Shown piece by piece: positions 1 to 5,583 of a stretch of 7,412 nucleotides of DNA. The DNA is from Acholeplasmataceae bacterium (GTDB taxonomy: Bacteria > Bacillota_I > Bacilli_A > Izemoplasmatales > Hujiaoplasmataceae). Location: the NCBI GenBank assembly GCA_012515085.1, contig JAAYZB010000028.1:1-7412 (forward strand), given 5' to 3'. The position numbers and the translations under genes were made by a program. Each line of letters opens with the position of its first letter. Position 1 is the first letter of the stretch. The notes beneath the pieces are model-generated. The model was not told the DNA's origin. It searched no databases and worked only from the letters and a program-made list of their open reading frames with translations.

Positions 1-622
1 TAATTCTTGAGACGATTCCATTGACGATATCGCCCACAGCAAACGCTTGGATTTCCGTTTTTTCTTGTTGCTTTAACTCTTCATATTGCAGTTGCTTCCG
101 GTTAACAATAAACTTATCTTTTCCGCGGTCTGAACGGATCTCAATGAGGCGTACAGCGGTTTCTTGACCGACGAGCGCTTTTTTTTCTTCGGGGGATAAG
201 GAATTTAAAGAAATCAAAGACTCGGGTAAAAACAGTTCAAAACCATGATAATCAAGCAACAGACCACCCTTGACATCCTTTTTCACCTTGGCAGTGATTG
301 ATTGATCAACGACTAAATCATCGCGATAGCGATCGCGAATTGCTTTTCTTTCGATATCTTTGCGAGATAACAATAAAATGTTGTTGTCATCTCCATGGCT
401 AATCTTGGTGACTTGAACTTCGATTTGATCTCCTATCTTGACCAAATCTTTCGCGCTTGCGACTTTCTGATTAGACAGATGATCTTTATAAATTGTTCCC
501 TCAAACATATATCCGACATCAACAAGGACTTCTTCGTCCGTGACGCTGACAACGGTTCCGGTCAAAATTTGACCGACTTGGGGGATGTTTAATTCTTGAT
601 TGGGTTGTTGGTTGTTTTCCAT
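1..622 (-). CDS. rpsA: S1 RNA-binding domain protein (ribosomal protein S1 / YpfD type), 5' part only
   Basis: The gene runs off the left edge, so only the first 207 residues can be read. It opens with a Gln/Asn-rich tail of about 14 residues. A first S1 (OB-fold) domain follows at about residues 16-88, with the typical run GTVVSVTDEEVLVDVGY, an EG turn and the ending LLSRKD. A second, more diverged S1 domain covers about 105-177 (ending IVNRKQ), and a third starts near 196 (VGDIVNGIVSRI). S1 domains bind single-stranded RNA; in low-GC Gram-positives this protein is the S1 homologue often coded next to cmk, and it is less clearly essential for translation start than E. coli S1. The ATG at 622 is chosen because AGAGGAG (631-637) lies 8 nt upstream. 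The start overlaps the 3' end of cmk by 34 bp, so the two genes are surely co-transcribed and perhaps translationally coupled. Total length and number of S1 repeats cannot be seen. Family assignment is firm; the symbol follows common usage. Confidence 0.9.
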   Translation of the reverse strand, partial: MENNQQPNQELNIPQVGQILTGTVVSVTDEEVLVDVGYMFEGTIYKDHLSNQKVASAKDLVKIGDQIEVQVTKISHGDDNNILLLSRKDIERKAIRDRYRDDLVVDQSITAKVKKDVKGGLLLDYHGFELFLPESLISLNSLSPEEKKALVGQETAVRLIEIRSDRGKDKFIVNRKQLQYEELKQQEKTEIQAFAVGDIVNGIVSRI

Positions 623-1296
623 TCTGGTTGCTCCTCTTTTTCGTCAATCTTTTTCTTGTATAAATCATATATCATCGCAGTCACTTCGCCTAAATCCATG
701 GCCGATGTGTCTACGAAGATTGCGTCTTTTGCCACACGCAGAGGATTATAACTGCGCGAAGAATCGATTTGATCCCGACGCTCGATTTCTTTTTTTAAAC
801 GTTCGAGATCACTGTCAATTCCTAAGGATACATTCTCAGCGTGACGTCTTTTTGCTCGCTCTTCAACCGAAGCGGTTAAAAAAATTTTTAGATCCGCGTT
901 AGGTAAGACGACAGTACCGATATCACGACCATCCATCACGACATGATTTTTATCTGCAATCTTTTGTTGCAGAGCAACCAATCGATTTCTGACCGGAATA
1001 TGGCTTGCGACGACGCTGACATTATTTGAAACTGAATTGGATCGAATTGCTATTGTGACGTCTTTTCCATCCAAATAAAGGACCTCATGCATAAATTCCA
1101 TTTTCGTGTTGTCAAGAAAGCTGAAAGACTCCGGATTATCCAAGTCGACTTTCAAGGCGAGTGCCTTCAACGTGGCTGCCCGATACATGGCACCCGTATC
1201 GACATAGGTATAATTCAATTGTTTGGCCAACATTTTCGCGACACTGGATTTCCCTGCGCCTGCGGGTCCGTCGATTGCCAAAGCTCGGTATTTCAT
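589..1296 (-). CDS. cmk: Cytidylate kinase (CMP/dCMP kinase)
   Basis: Phosphorylates CMP and dCMP to the diphosphates using ATP, a cytosolic step of pyrimidine salvage and dCTP supply. At 235 aa it is slightly longer than the usual 220-230. Visible signatures: P-loop GPAGAGKS at residues 10-17, YVDTGAMYRA at 31-40 (substrate side), GRDIGT at 123-128, the LID-region Arg-rich stretch EERAKRRHAE near 146-154, and RRDQIDSSRSYNPL at 173-186. The ATG at 1296 is preferred over a TTG 15 nt upstream because the GAGAGG site (1304-1309) lies 7 nt before this ATG, and the TTG would leave no room for a ribosome site after the promoter. The charged tail after about residue 215 is not needed for the fold, and its last codons overlap the next gene. 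cmk follows rluB after 73 nt and has its own promoter. Confidence 0.97.
   Translation of the reverse strand: MKYRALAIDGPAGAGKSSVAKMLAKQLNYTYVDTGAMYRAATLKALALKVDLDNPESFSFLDNTKMEFMHEVLYLDGKDVTIAIRSNSVSNNVSVVASHIPVRNRLVALQQKIADKNHVVMDGRDIGTVVLPNADLKIFLTASVEERAKRRHAENVSLGIDSDLERLKKEIERRDQIDSSRSYNPLRVAKDAIFVDTSAMDLGEVTAMIYDLYKKKIDEKEEQPEWKTTNNPIKN
631..637 (-). promoter_or_regulatory. Ribosome binding site of the S1-domain gene, inside cmk
   Basis: AGAGGAG on the minus strand, 8 nt before the ATG at 622. It sits within the last codons of cmk and fixes the start of the downstream gene, which has no ORF boundary of its own to define it. Confidence 0.8.
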
Positions 1297-1303
1297 TTTA
1301 TCG

Positions 1304-1309
1304 CCTCTC
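1304..1309 (-). promoter_or_regulatory. Ribosome binding site that decides the cmk start
   Basis: GAGAGG on the minus strand, 7 nt upstream of the ATG at 1296. It overlaps the alternative TTG codon (1309-1311), so initiation at that TTG is unlikely. Confidence 0.75.
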
Positions 1310-1319
1310 AACGCTTCCC

Positions 1320-1328
1320 ATTATATCA
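1320..1328 (-). promoter_or_regulatory. Extended -10 promoter for cmk and the S1-domain gene
   Basis: On the minus strand the sequence reads TGATATAAT: a perfect -10 hexamer TATAAT (1320-1325) preceded by the TG dinucleotide (1327-1328) of an extended -10 element. The hexamer 17 nt upstream is CTTTCG (1343-1348), a poor -35, as is common for extended -10 promoters. The expected transcription start near 1313 would give a 5' leader of only about 17 nt. The site lies in the gap between rluB and cmk and gives cmk and the S1 gene a transcript independent of rluB. This is pattern-based, with no experimental support. Confidence 0.7.
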
Positions 1329-1369
1329 TAATTTCTGCAAAACGAAAGCATTAAATCACCGTGACCACT

Positions 1370-2092
1370 TTATTTTCCGTGTTGTGATAGGTTCCATAAT
1401 TGCTTGATTTCATGCGGTTTCAACAAGCGAGCATCTCCCGGTTTCAACCCGTCGGTTGTCACTGAGCCAAAACGATACCGTTTCAGCATCAAAACCGGAT
1501 GACCGATTGCTTCAAACATCTTTTTGACCTGATGATACTTTCCCTCGGTAATCACGATGTTGACATACGTGTTTTCCTTTTTATCATCATAGCGAACTTT
1601 ATTGATTATAGCAGGCTTGGTGCGCACGCCATCGATCAAGATCCCCTTCTCAACAGTAACGGATTCCTCTTTTCGTAAGAGACCCGCTACTTTAACGTGA
1701 TATTCTTTTTCAAGTTTAAAGCGGGGATGAGTCAGTTGATTGCTGAAGGTTCCATCGTTGGTAAACAAGATGATGCCGCTTGTATTATAGTCCAAACGAC
1801 CAACCGGGAAGATTCGTTCAGACACATTCAAAAGGTCCATGACGGTTTTCCGGCCATGTTCGTCTTTTGTGGTTGACACTACCCCTTCGGGTTTGTTTAG
1901 TACCCAGTATACCTTTTCTTCATAAGATATCCGGACGCCGTCACAGATTATTTCAGCCGCTGGATCGACTTTTACTCCCATATCGCGAATCTCAATGCCA
2001 TTGACTTTCACTTTTCCGGAAGCAATCATTTCCTCGGCTTTTCGTCTGGATGCGATCCCCGCGCGTTGAAGGATTTTTTGCAGGCGTTCCAT
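1370..2092 (-). CDS. rluB: 23S rRNA pseudouridine synthase, RsuA/RluB family
   Basis: Converts a uridine of large-subunit rRNA to pseudouridine; RluB acts on the position equivalent to E. coli U2605 near the peptidyl-transferase region. The 240-aa protein has an N-terminal S4 RNA-binding domain (about 1-60, MERLQKILQRAGIASRR, then KVKVNG) and a catalytic domain opening with WVLNKPEGVVST. The family active-site motif is GRLDYNTSG, whose Asp101 is the expected nucleophile, followed by LFTNDG. Later blocks (ITEGKYHQVKKMFEAIGHPV, LKRYRFG) match the family. Start at ATG 2092 is supported by AAGGAG (2102-2107) 9 nt upstream. It lies directly behind the terminator of the preceding gene and shows no promoter of its own. 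The family is certain. Choice of RluB over RsuA rests on general similarity and on the rluB-cmk pairing known from low-GC Gram-positives. Confidence 0.93.
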   Translation of the reverse strand: MERLQKILQRAGIASRRKAEEMIASGKVKVNGIEIRDMGVKVDPAAEIICDGVRISYEEKVYWVLNKPEGVVSTTKDEHGRKTVMDLLNVSERIFPVGRLDYNTSGIILFTNDGTFSNQLTHPRFKLEKEYHVKVAGLLRKEESVTVEKGILIDGVRTKPAIINKVRYDDKKENTYVNIVITEGKYHQVKKMFEAIGHPVLMLKRYRFGSVTTDGLKPGDARLLKPHEIKQLWNLSQHGK

Positions 2093-2101
2093 GCTTGTTC
2101 A

Positions 2102-2107
2102 CTCCTT
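2102..2107 (-). promoter_or_regulatory. Ribosome binding site of rluB, abutting a terminator U-tract
   Basis: AAGGAG on the minus strand, 9 nt before the rluB ATG. The seven-T tail of the upstream terminator ends at 2108, the very next base, so the ribosome site follows the hairpin with no spacer. Confidence 0.85.
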
Positions 2108-2141
2108 AAAAAAATGAGGGATAGGTCTTCCTACCCTCATT
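2108..2141 (-). terminator. Intrinsic terminator after the CBS-domain protein gene
   Basis: On the minus strand the arm AATGAGGGTAGG (2141-2130) pairs with CCTATCCCTCATT (2125-2113) across the loop AAGA. Twelve pairs form, with one bulged A in the 3' arm, followed by seven Ts (2114-2108, sharing the last two with the stem end). It begins 8 nt after the TAA of the CBS-domain gene. This is a textbook Rho-independent terminator for the efp operon. Because rluB follows with no promoter-sized gap, it may also act as a partial, read-through terminator. Confidence 0.9.
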
Positions 2142-2149
2142 CCGGATTA

Positions 2150-3532
2150 TTAACTATTATCCGTTTCCTGTTGGGATTTTTTGAGTTCAACGGTAAGAAG
2201 GACCGATTGAATTCGTCTTTGTTTGACTTTCTGCACTTCAAAAGTCAAAATTACCAAATCTTCGCTGATAAGTTCACTTAGATCATCAAACTTTTGATTG
2301 ATTGCTAACTCATATTCTATTTTTTCTCCAACCTCGGGAATGTCTTGAAATTTTTCAAACAACCAGCCGCCAACTGAGATTGAGTCAGAGACAGGGGGAG
2401 TTCCAAGTTCCAAGTCTTCGAACAGATCTTTGAGATCAACATCGGCGTTGACGATGTATTGAGTGTCAGTTTTTTTAACGATCGTGTCGGTCACTTCATC
2501 GTGTTCATCATAAATTTCTCCGACCAGCTCTTCCAACGCGTCTTCCATCGTCACCAACCCATCCACCCCGCCGTATTCATCAACAACGATTGCCATATGG
2601 GAGTTTTCCAGTTGCAACAACTCGATCAAGGCGTCAACTTTGGTGGTCGCGGGCACAAAGATCGGTTTTCGCAACAGCTTTTTGACCACGATATTTTGTC
2701 GTTTGATCATTTTGGTGTAGAAATCGCGTTCGGACAAGACGCCGATGATATTATCCGGATTGCTGTCGTAGACCGGGATTCGCGAATATTTGCTTTTGAA
2801 AAACATATCACGAATGTTTTCAATATTTTCGCTAACATCACAAGCGATCATATCCACCCTTGGTGTCATGATTTCTTCTACCGTGATGTCACTCAAATCG
2901 AGAACCTTTTGTAACATATCTGCTTCTTCTTCATCAATCGAGCCTTCCTCTTCCATCGTATCGATGATTGTTTCCAACTCGGATTCGGTGACGGTCAATT
3001 TGTTTTCTTGTTCCAACCGACCGACCACGCGCTTGTTCAACAAGCGGAACAAATAAGTGAAAGGCGTCATGATGCGAATCAAGAAGAAAAGAAAACCGCT
3101 TTCAAATAGACTGATTTTCTCCGGATAACGCCTGGCCAAACTTTTGGGCAGAATCTCACCAAACGTCAAAACAATGATGGTAATCACGATGGTATTGATG
3201 ATTGATACGATTGTGTCGGCATTGGGGTTATCGACAAATAAGCCCGTAAAGAAAAGGACACTCACGGTCGTGAGCGCGATATTTGCTAAATTGTTACCCA
3301 CCAAAATCGTCGTCAGCGTCCGATCAAAGTTTTCGACAATCCAATACGCTTTTTTGGCGCCTTTGATGTTTTGATCTATCAAGGTTTTAAGACGGACTTT
3401 TCCAACAACGGAATAAGCCATCTCGGTCATTGAGAAGAATGCTGAACAAACAAGACATACCAGCATCAAAATCAACAAACCGGGATGAAATATTATCGCC
3501 TGTGAGATAAGCCACGTCGGACTAGATTCCAA
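2150..3532 (-). CDS. CNNM/DUF21-CBS-CorC_HlyC membrane protein (hemolysin C-like, putative Mg2+ transporter)
   Basis: An integral membrane protein of 460 aa, the usual length. The N-terminal CNNM (DUF21) domain has hydrophobic spans at about residues 17-34, 74-99, 107-126 and 145-165, with the family sequence FGEILPKSLARRYPE at 124-138. A tandem CBS pair follows (about 219-340), beginning EEIMTPRVDM and containing SRIPVYD, GVLSERDFY and VDEYGGVDGLVTMEDALEELVGEI; such pairs bind adenine nucleotides. The C-terminal CorC_HlyC domain spans about 350-435 (NADVDLKDL, SVGGWLFEKF). Relatives are linked to magnesium export or homeostasis; 'hemolysin' is a historic label, and I infer no toxin role. No ATG fits the N-terminus: the best start is TTG at 3532 with AGGGAG 10 nt upstream. 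It follows efp after 31 nt and very likely shares its transcript, which ends at the terminator just downstream. Confidence 0.93.
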   Translation of the reverse strand: MESSPTWLISQAIIFHPGLLILMLVCLVCSAFFSMTEMAYSVVGKVRLKTLIDQNIKGAKKAYWIVENFDRTLTTILVGNNLANIALTTVSVLFFTGLFVDNPNADTIVSIINTIVITIIVLTFGEILPKSLARRYPEKISLFESGFLFFLIRIMTPFTYLFRLLNKRVVGRLEQENKLTVTESELETIIDTMEEEGSIDEEEADMLQKVLDLSDITVEEIMTPRVDMIACDVSENIENIRDMFFKSKYSRIPVYDSNPDNIIGVLSERDFYTKMIKRQNIVVKKLLRKPIFVPATTKVDALIELLQLENSHMAIVVDEYGGVDGLVTMEDALEELVGEIYDEHDEVTDTIVKKTDTQYIVNADVDLKDLFEDLELGTPPVSDSISVGGWLFEKFQDIPEVGEKIEYELAINQKFDDLSELISEDLVILTFEVQKVKQRRIQSVLLTVELKKSQQETDNS

Positions 3533-3542
3533 AGAATCATCA

Positions 3543-3548
3543 CTCCCT
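3543..3548 (-). promoter_or_regulatory. Ribosome binding site supporting the TTG start of the CBS-domain gene
   Basis: AGGGAG on the minus strand, 10 nt upstream of TTG 3532. An ATG at 3540 is only 2 nt from it and opens a 15-codon frame, so TTG is the only start that suits the protein. Confidence 0.6.
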
Positions 3549-3563
3549 AAGAAATTGGTTTAA

Positions 3564-4124
3564 TTACTTTGCTCGGGTGTCATACTTGCCAGTTGCGGTT
3601 GACACCACTATTTTTTCGCCGGTTTCCACAAACAGAGGAACCAAGAGCCGAAGCCCCGTATTTGTCAAAGCCTCTTTTGTTGCATTGGAGGCGGTGTTTC
3701 CTTTGGCTCCGCCGGCGGTTTCAATCACTTCAAGCGTTACTTTATCAGGCAATTCCAATCCAAGAATCTCATGATTGTACATAATGATATTGATGGTCAT
3801 GCCTTCGGTCAGATAATAAAGCTCATTTTCGATCATACCCTGATGGATCTCTATTTGTTCAAACGTTTCTTGATTCATGAAGACATGTGTATCTCCAGAA
3901 GCATAGAGATATTGCATTGCGGATTTGTCAATGATAGCTTGCTCGATATTAATGCCCGCATTGAACGTTTTATCAATCACCGCTCGAGTGCGGAGATTTC
4001 TTAATTTTGTGCGGACAAATGCGCCGCCTTTCCCGGGTTTGACGTGCTGAAATTCGATAATTGAATAAATATTGCCTTCATATTCAATCGTCATCCCGGT
4101 TTTAAAATCATTGGTGCTGATCAT
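3564..4124 (-). CDS. efp: Translation elongation factor P
   Basis: EF-P binds between the P and E sites of stalled ribosomes and promotes peptide bonds at polyproline stretches. At 186 aa it is full length. Three domains can be placed: an N-terminal KOW-like domain (about 1-62), an OB domain (about 65-127, DKSAMQYLYASGDTHVFMN, then ELYYLTEGM) and a C-terminal OB domain (about 129-185) ending in the conserved TGLRLLVPLFVETGEKIVVSTATGKY region. The tip of the first domain reads KPGKGGAF, so the lysine that reaches the peptidyl-transferase centre is Lys32. The loop resembles Bacillus EF-P (5-aminopentanol-modified) more than the rhamnosylated-Arg class; the modification here is inference. The ATG at 4124 has AGGAGG 5 nt upstream. 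A near-perfect promoter lies before it, and the CBS-domain membrane protein gene follows after 31 nt. Confidence 0.98.
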   Translation of the reverse strand: MISTNDFKTGMTIEYEGNIYSIIEFQHVKPGKGGAFVRTKLRNLRTRAVIDKTFNAGINIEQAIIDKSAMQYLYASGDTHVFMNQETFEQIEIHQGMIENELYYLTEGMTINIIMYNHEILGLELPDKVTLEVIETAGGAKGNTASNATKEALTNTGLRLLVPLFVETGEKIVVSTATGKYDTRAK

Positions 4125-4129
4125 AAAAT

Positions 4130-4135
4130 CCTCCT
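4130..4135 (-). promoter_or_regulatory. Ribosome binding site of efp
   Basis: Perfect AGGAGG on the minus strand, 5 nt from the ATG at 4124; a strong site, as expected for a highly expressed translation factor. Confidence 0.9.
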
Positions 4136-4164
4136 AGGTGCCAGTTGTCTCAAAAACAAATCAT

Positions 4165-4193
4165 ATTATAATATAAAAAGCTTTAATTGACAA
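4165..4193 (-). promoter_or_regulatory. SigA-type promoter of the efp operon
   Basis: On the minus strand: -35 TTGTCA (4193-4188), 17-nt spacer, -10 TATAAT (4170-4165). Only one base of the -35 differs from consensus. The start is expected near 4158, giving a leader of about 34 nt before efp. Its -35 occupies the same bases as the -35 of the divergent rhodanese promoter. Confidence 0.88.
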
Positions 4194-4215
4194 CAGTTTT
4201 CAACTCATCTATAAT
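4187..4215 (+). promoter_or_regulatory. Consensus SigA promoter of the rhodanese-like gene
   Basis: Perfect TTGACA (4187-4192), 17-nt spacer, perfect TATAAT (4210-4215). The start is expected near 4222, leaving a leader of about 22 nt. This position also excludes the ATG at 4220 as a translation start. Confidence 0.92.
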
Positions 4216-4232
4216 GTGAATGACTAAGAAAC

Positions 4233-4240
4233 GAGGTGAT
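4233..4240 (+). promoter_or_regulatory. Ribosome binding site that decides the rhodanese start
   Basis: GAGGTGAT, complementary to the 3' end of 16S rRNA over 8 bases, placed just before ATG 4244. It lies downstream of the other in-frame ATG (4220), which therefore is not the start. Confidence 0.85.
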
Positions 4241-4243
4241 GAA

Positions 4244-4648
4244 ATGTTCTTAGCATCGGTATGGGAATGGGTTTTACCAATTGGTCTGGGCTTAGTGGTT
4301 GGAATTATGATCACTATGAGGAAAAAATACGATTTTTCCCAAATTGTATTTTTGGAACCCGAAGAATTTCGGCTCAATATGCGTAAAGGACAGTTGATTG
4401 ATGTTCGTCGGGAAGACAATTTTAATCATCGAAGAATCAACGGCAGCCGGTCCTTTCCAAATCGAACTGTCTTTTCCTCATTAAGTCGACTTCGCCGCGA
4501 CCAGGCGATTTTTCTCTATGATGAAAATTGTAAAAACTCTGTAAAACGGATTGCAAAAAAATTGATCAAAAAAGGATTTAAACCGGTTTATGTATTAAAA
4601 AATGGACTCGAGAAATGGCCATTCCCAATAAAAGAAGACACAAAATAG
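4244..4648 (+). CDS. Membrane-anchored rhodanese-like protein lacking the catalytic cysteine (YqhL-like)
   Basis: A 134-aa protein with one N-terminal transmembrane helix (about residues 5-24, VWEWVLPIGLGLVVGIMI), a basic RKK stop at 26-28 that suggests a cytoplasmic C-terminus, and a single rhodanese-fold domain (about 35-128). Domain marks are FLEPEEF, LIDVRREDNFNHRRINGSRSFP, and the end VYVLKNGLEKW. Active rhodaneses carry a Cys opening the loop after the fourth strand (Y-C-x-x-G pattern). Here the loop reads YDENCKNS, putting Asp93 at that place; the only Cys (Cys96) is three residues on. I therefore infer no sulfurtransferase activity by the normal mechanism and a possible binding or scaffold role. 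It resembles single-domain, membrane-tethered rhodanese homologues of Bacillota. Start ATG 4244 is set by GAGGTGAT and by the promoter. It is the only plus-strand gene here and is monocistronic: own promoter, own terminator. Confidence 0.85.
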   Translation: MFLASVWEWVLPIGLGLVVGIMITMRKKYDFSQIVFLEPEEFRLNMRKGQLIDVRREDNFNHRRINGSRSFPNRTVFSSLSRLRRDQAIFLYDENCKNSVKRIAKKLIKKGFKPVYVLKNGLEKWPFPIKEDTK

Positions 4649-4681
4649 TGCGATCAGGTAGTTGATCGCACTTCTTTTTTT
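4647..4681 (+). terminator. Terminator shared by the convergent rhodanese and miaA genes
   Basis: Perfect 10-bp stem AGTGCGATCA (4647-4656) with TGATCGCACT (4663-4672), loop GGTAGT, then TC and seven Ts (4675-4681) on the plus strand. It is a strong intrinsic terminator for the rhodanese gene. On the minus strand the same hairpin is followed by a weaker ATTTTG tail, so it may also end the mutS-mutL-miaA transcript. The rhodanese TAG (4646-4648) and the miaA TGA (complement of 4654-4656) both fall in or at the edge of the left arm. Confidence 0.9.
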
Positions 4682-5583
4682 AAATAGTCTCGCACTTGTT
4701 CAATCGTGTCCTCAAATCGGTCCGGGTTGACAATGAACCAAGTACAGTTCATTTGATTTCGAAACCAAGTGAGTTGACGTTTTGCATAGCGACGTGTATT
4801 TTGTTTGATTTGAGCAATTACATCGATGCGGCTCAATTCACCTTGAAAATAAGGAAAAAACTCTTTATAGCCAATCGCCATGGCGGCTTGGCTTTTTGCG
4901 GCATATTCAAATAAATATCTTGCTTCGTTTTCGAGACCGGATTGGATCATTTGATCGACTCGCGTTTCGAGTTGCTGATACAACTGGTCTCGCGGCATGG
5001 TTAAGCCGATGGTTGTCCAATTGGGATAATGAGGACGCTTTTTTCCAAGTGTGTCATCTTGGGATATATCCATGGCGATCTCCAAACTGCGGAGGATTCG
5101 GCGACGGTTATTCGGGTGAATCGTGGCGGATAAATCTGGATTGATCATTTTCAGCTGTTCATATAACTTTTCAGTGGTCAATGATGAGATAGAATGATCG
5201 AACTCGTGACGCTTATTTCCCAAAAACCGGTAATCATAATAGACCGCATTGATATATAGCCCTGATCCACCGACCAGTATCGGTAGCTTTCCTTCATGTT
5301 GGAGTGAGTCGATTTTCTCTCTAGCTAATCGTTGGAAGTCATGGACGGAAAACGATTCGGATGGATCAAGGATATCGAGAAAGTGATGAACGATTCCTTC
5401 TTGTTCTCTTGGGCGTATCTTTGCTGTTCCAATATCAAGTCCGCGGTAAAACTGAAAAGCATCAGCCGAAAGGATTTCAGCGGAATAGTCTTTCGCTATG
5501 TTGAGGGCAAGCCGGCTCTTCCCAATACCGGTTGGACCAACAATTGCCAAGATGAGCGACATCAAGGGATCCGTTTGAACCAT
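4654..5583 (-). CDS. miaA: tRNA dimethylallyltransferase
   Basis: Transfers a dimethylallyl group to N6 of A37 in tRNAs reading UNN codons (i6A37), improving decoding and frame maintenance. At 309 aa it has normal length. Motifs: P-loop GPTGIGKS at residues 16-23, SADAFQFYRGLDIGTAK near 38-54 (family usually SADSMQVYRGMDIGTAK, so the Asp and Gln are kept), HHFLDILDPSESFSVHDF, LVGGSGLYINAV, NRRRILRSLEIA, AIGYKEF, and the tRNA-binding end QNTRRYAKRQLTWFRNQ. Two starts are plausible. ATG 5583 has GGAG 8 nt upstream and overlaps mutL by 22 nt. ATG 5562 overlaps the mutL stop by one base (TGATG), which suits translational coupling, but has no clear ribosome site. I chose 5583; the shorter form would be 302 aa. 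The last four codons are part of the terminator hairpin shared with the convergent gene. The mutS-mutL-miaA order is common in Bacillota. Confidence 0.96.
   Translation of the reverse strand: MVQTDPLMSLILAIVGPTGIGKSRLALNIAKDYSAEILSADAFQFYRGLDIGTAKIRPREQEGIVHHFLDILDPSESFSVHDFQRLAREKIDSLQHEGKLPILVGGSGLYINAVYYDYRFLGNKRHEFDHSISSLTTEKLYEQLKMINPDLSATIHPNNRRRILRSLEIAMDISQDDTLGKKRPHYPNWTTIGLTMPRDQLYQQLETRVDQMIQSGLENEARYLFEYAAKSQAAMAIGYKEFFPYFQGELSRIDVIAQIKQNTRRYAKRQLTWFRNQMNCTWFIVNPDRFEDTIEQVRDYLKKEVRSTT

Noticed and set aside
395..592. Plus-strand open frame opposite the S1-domain gene
   Set aside because: The minus strand carries a clear S1 protein through this stretch. The plus frame resembles no family and has no ribosome site.
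1335..1369. Possible terminator after rluB
   Set aside because: The GTGGTCACGG area gives only very short stems and no T-tract follows on the minus strand.
4167..4172. A second TATAAT on the plus strand within the efp -10 region
   Set aside because: It arises because ATTATAAT is nearly self-complementary. No -35 lies 15-19 nt upstream on the plus strand, and it is far from the rhodanese start.
4144..4194. Inverted GTTGTC / GACAAC pair around the efp promoter as an operator or riboswitch arm
   Set aside because: Only six bases match over a 39-nt gap, and one copy is the -35 itself; chance is sufficient explanation.
4220..4243. Longer N-terminus for the rhodanese-like protein from ATG 4220
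   Set aside because: The promoter predicts transcription starting at about 4222, so this ATG would not be on the RNA. The ribosome site GAGGTGAT serves ATG 4244.
4183..4419. Minus-strand frame of 78 codons opposite the rhodanese start
   Set aside because: It overlaps the divergent promoter region and the rhodanese coding sequence antisense, with no ribosome site or recognisable domain.
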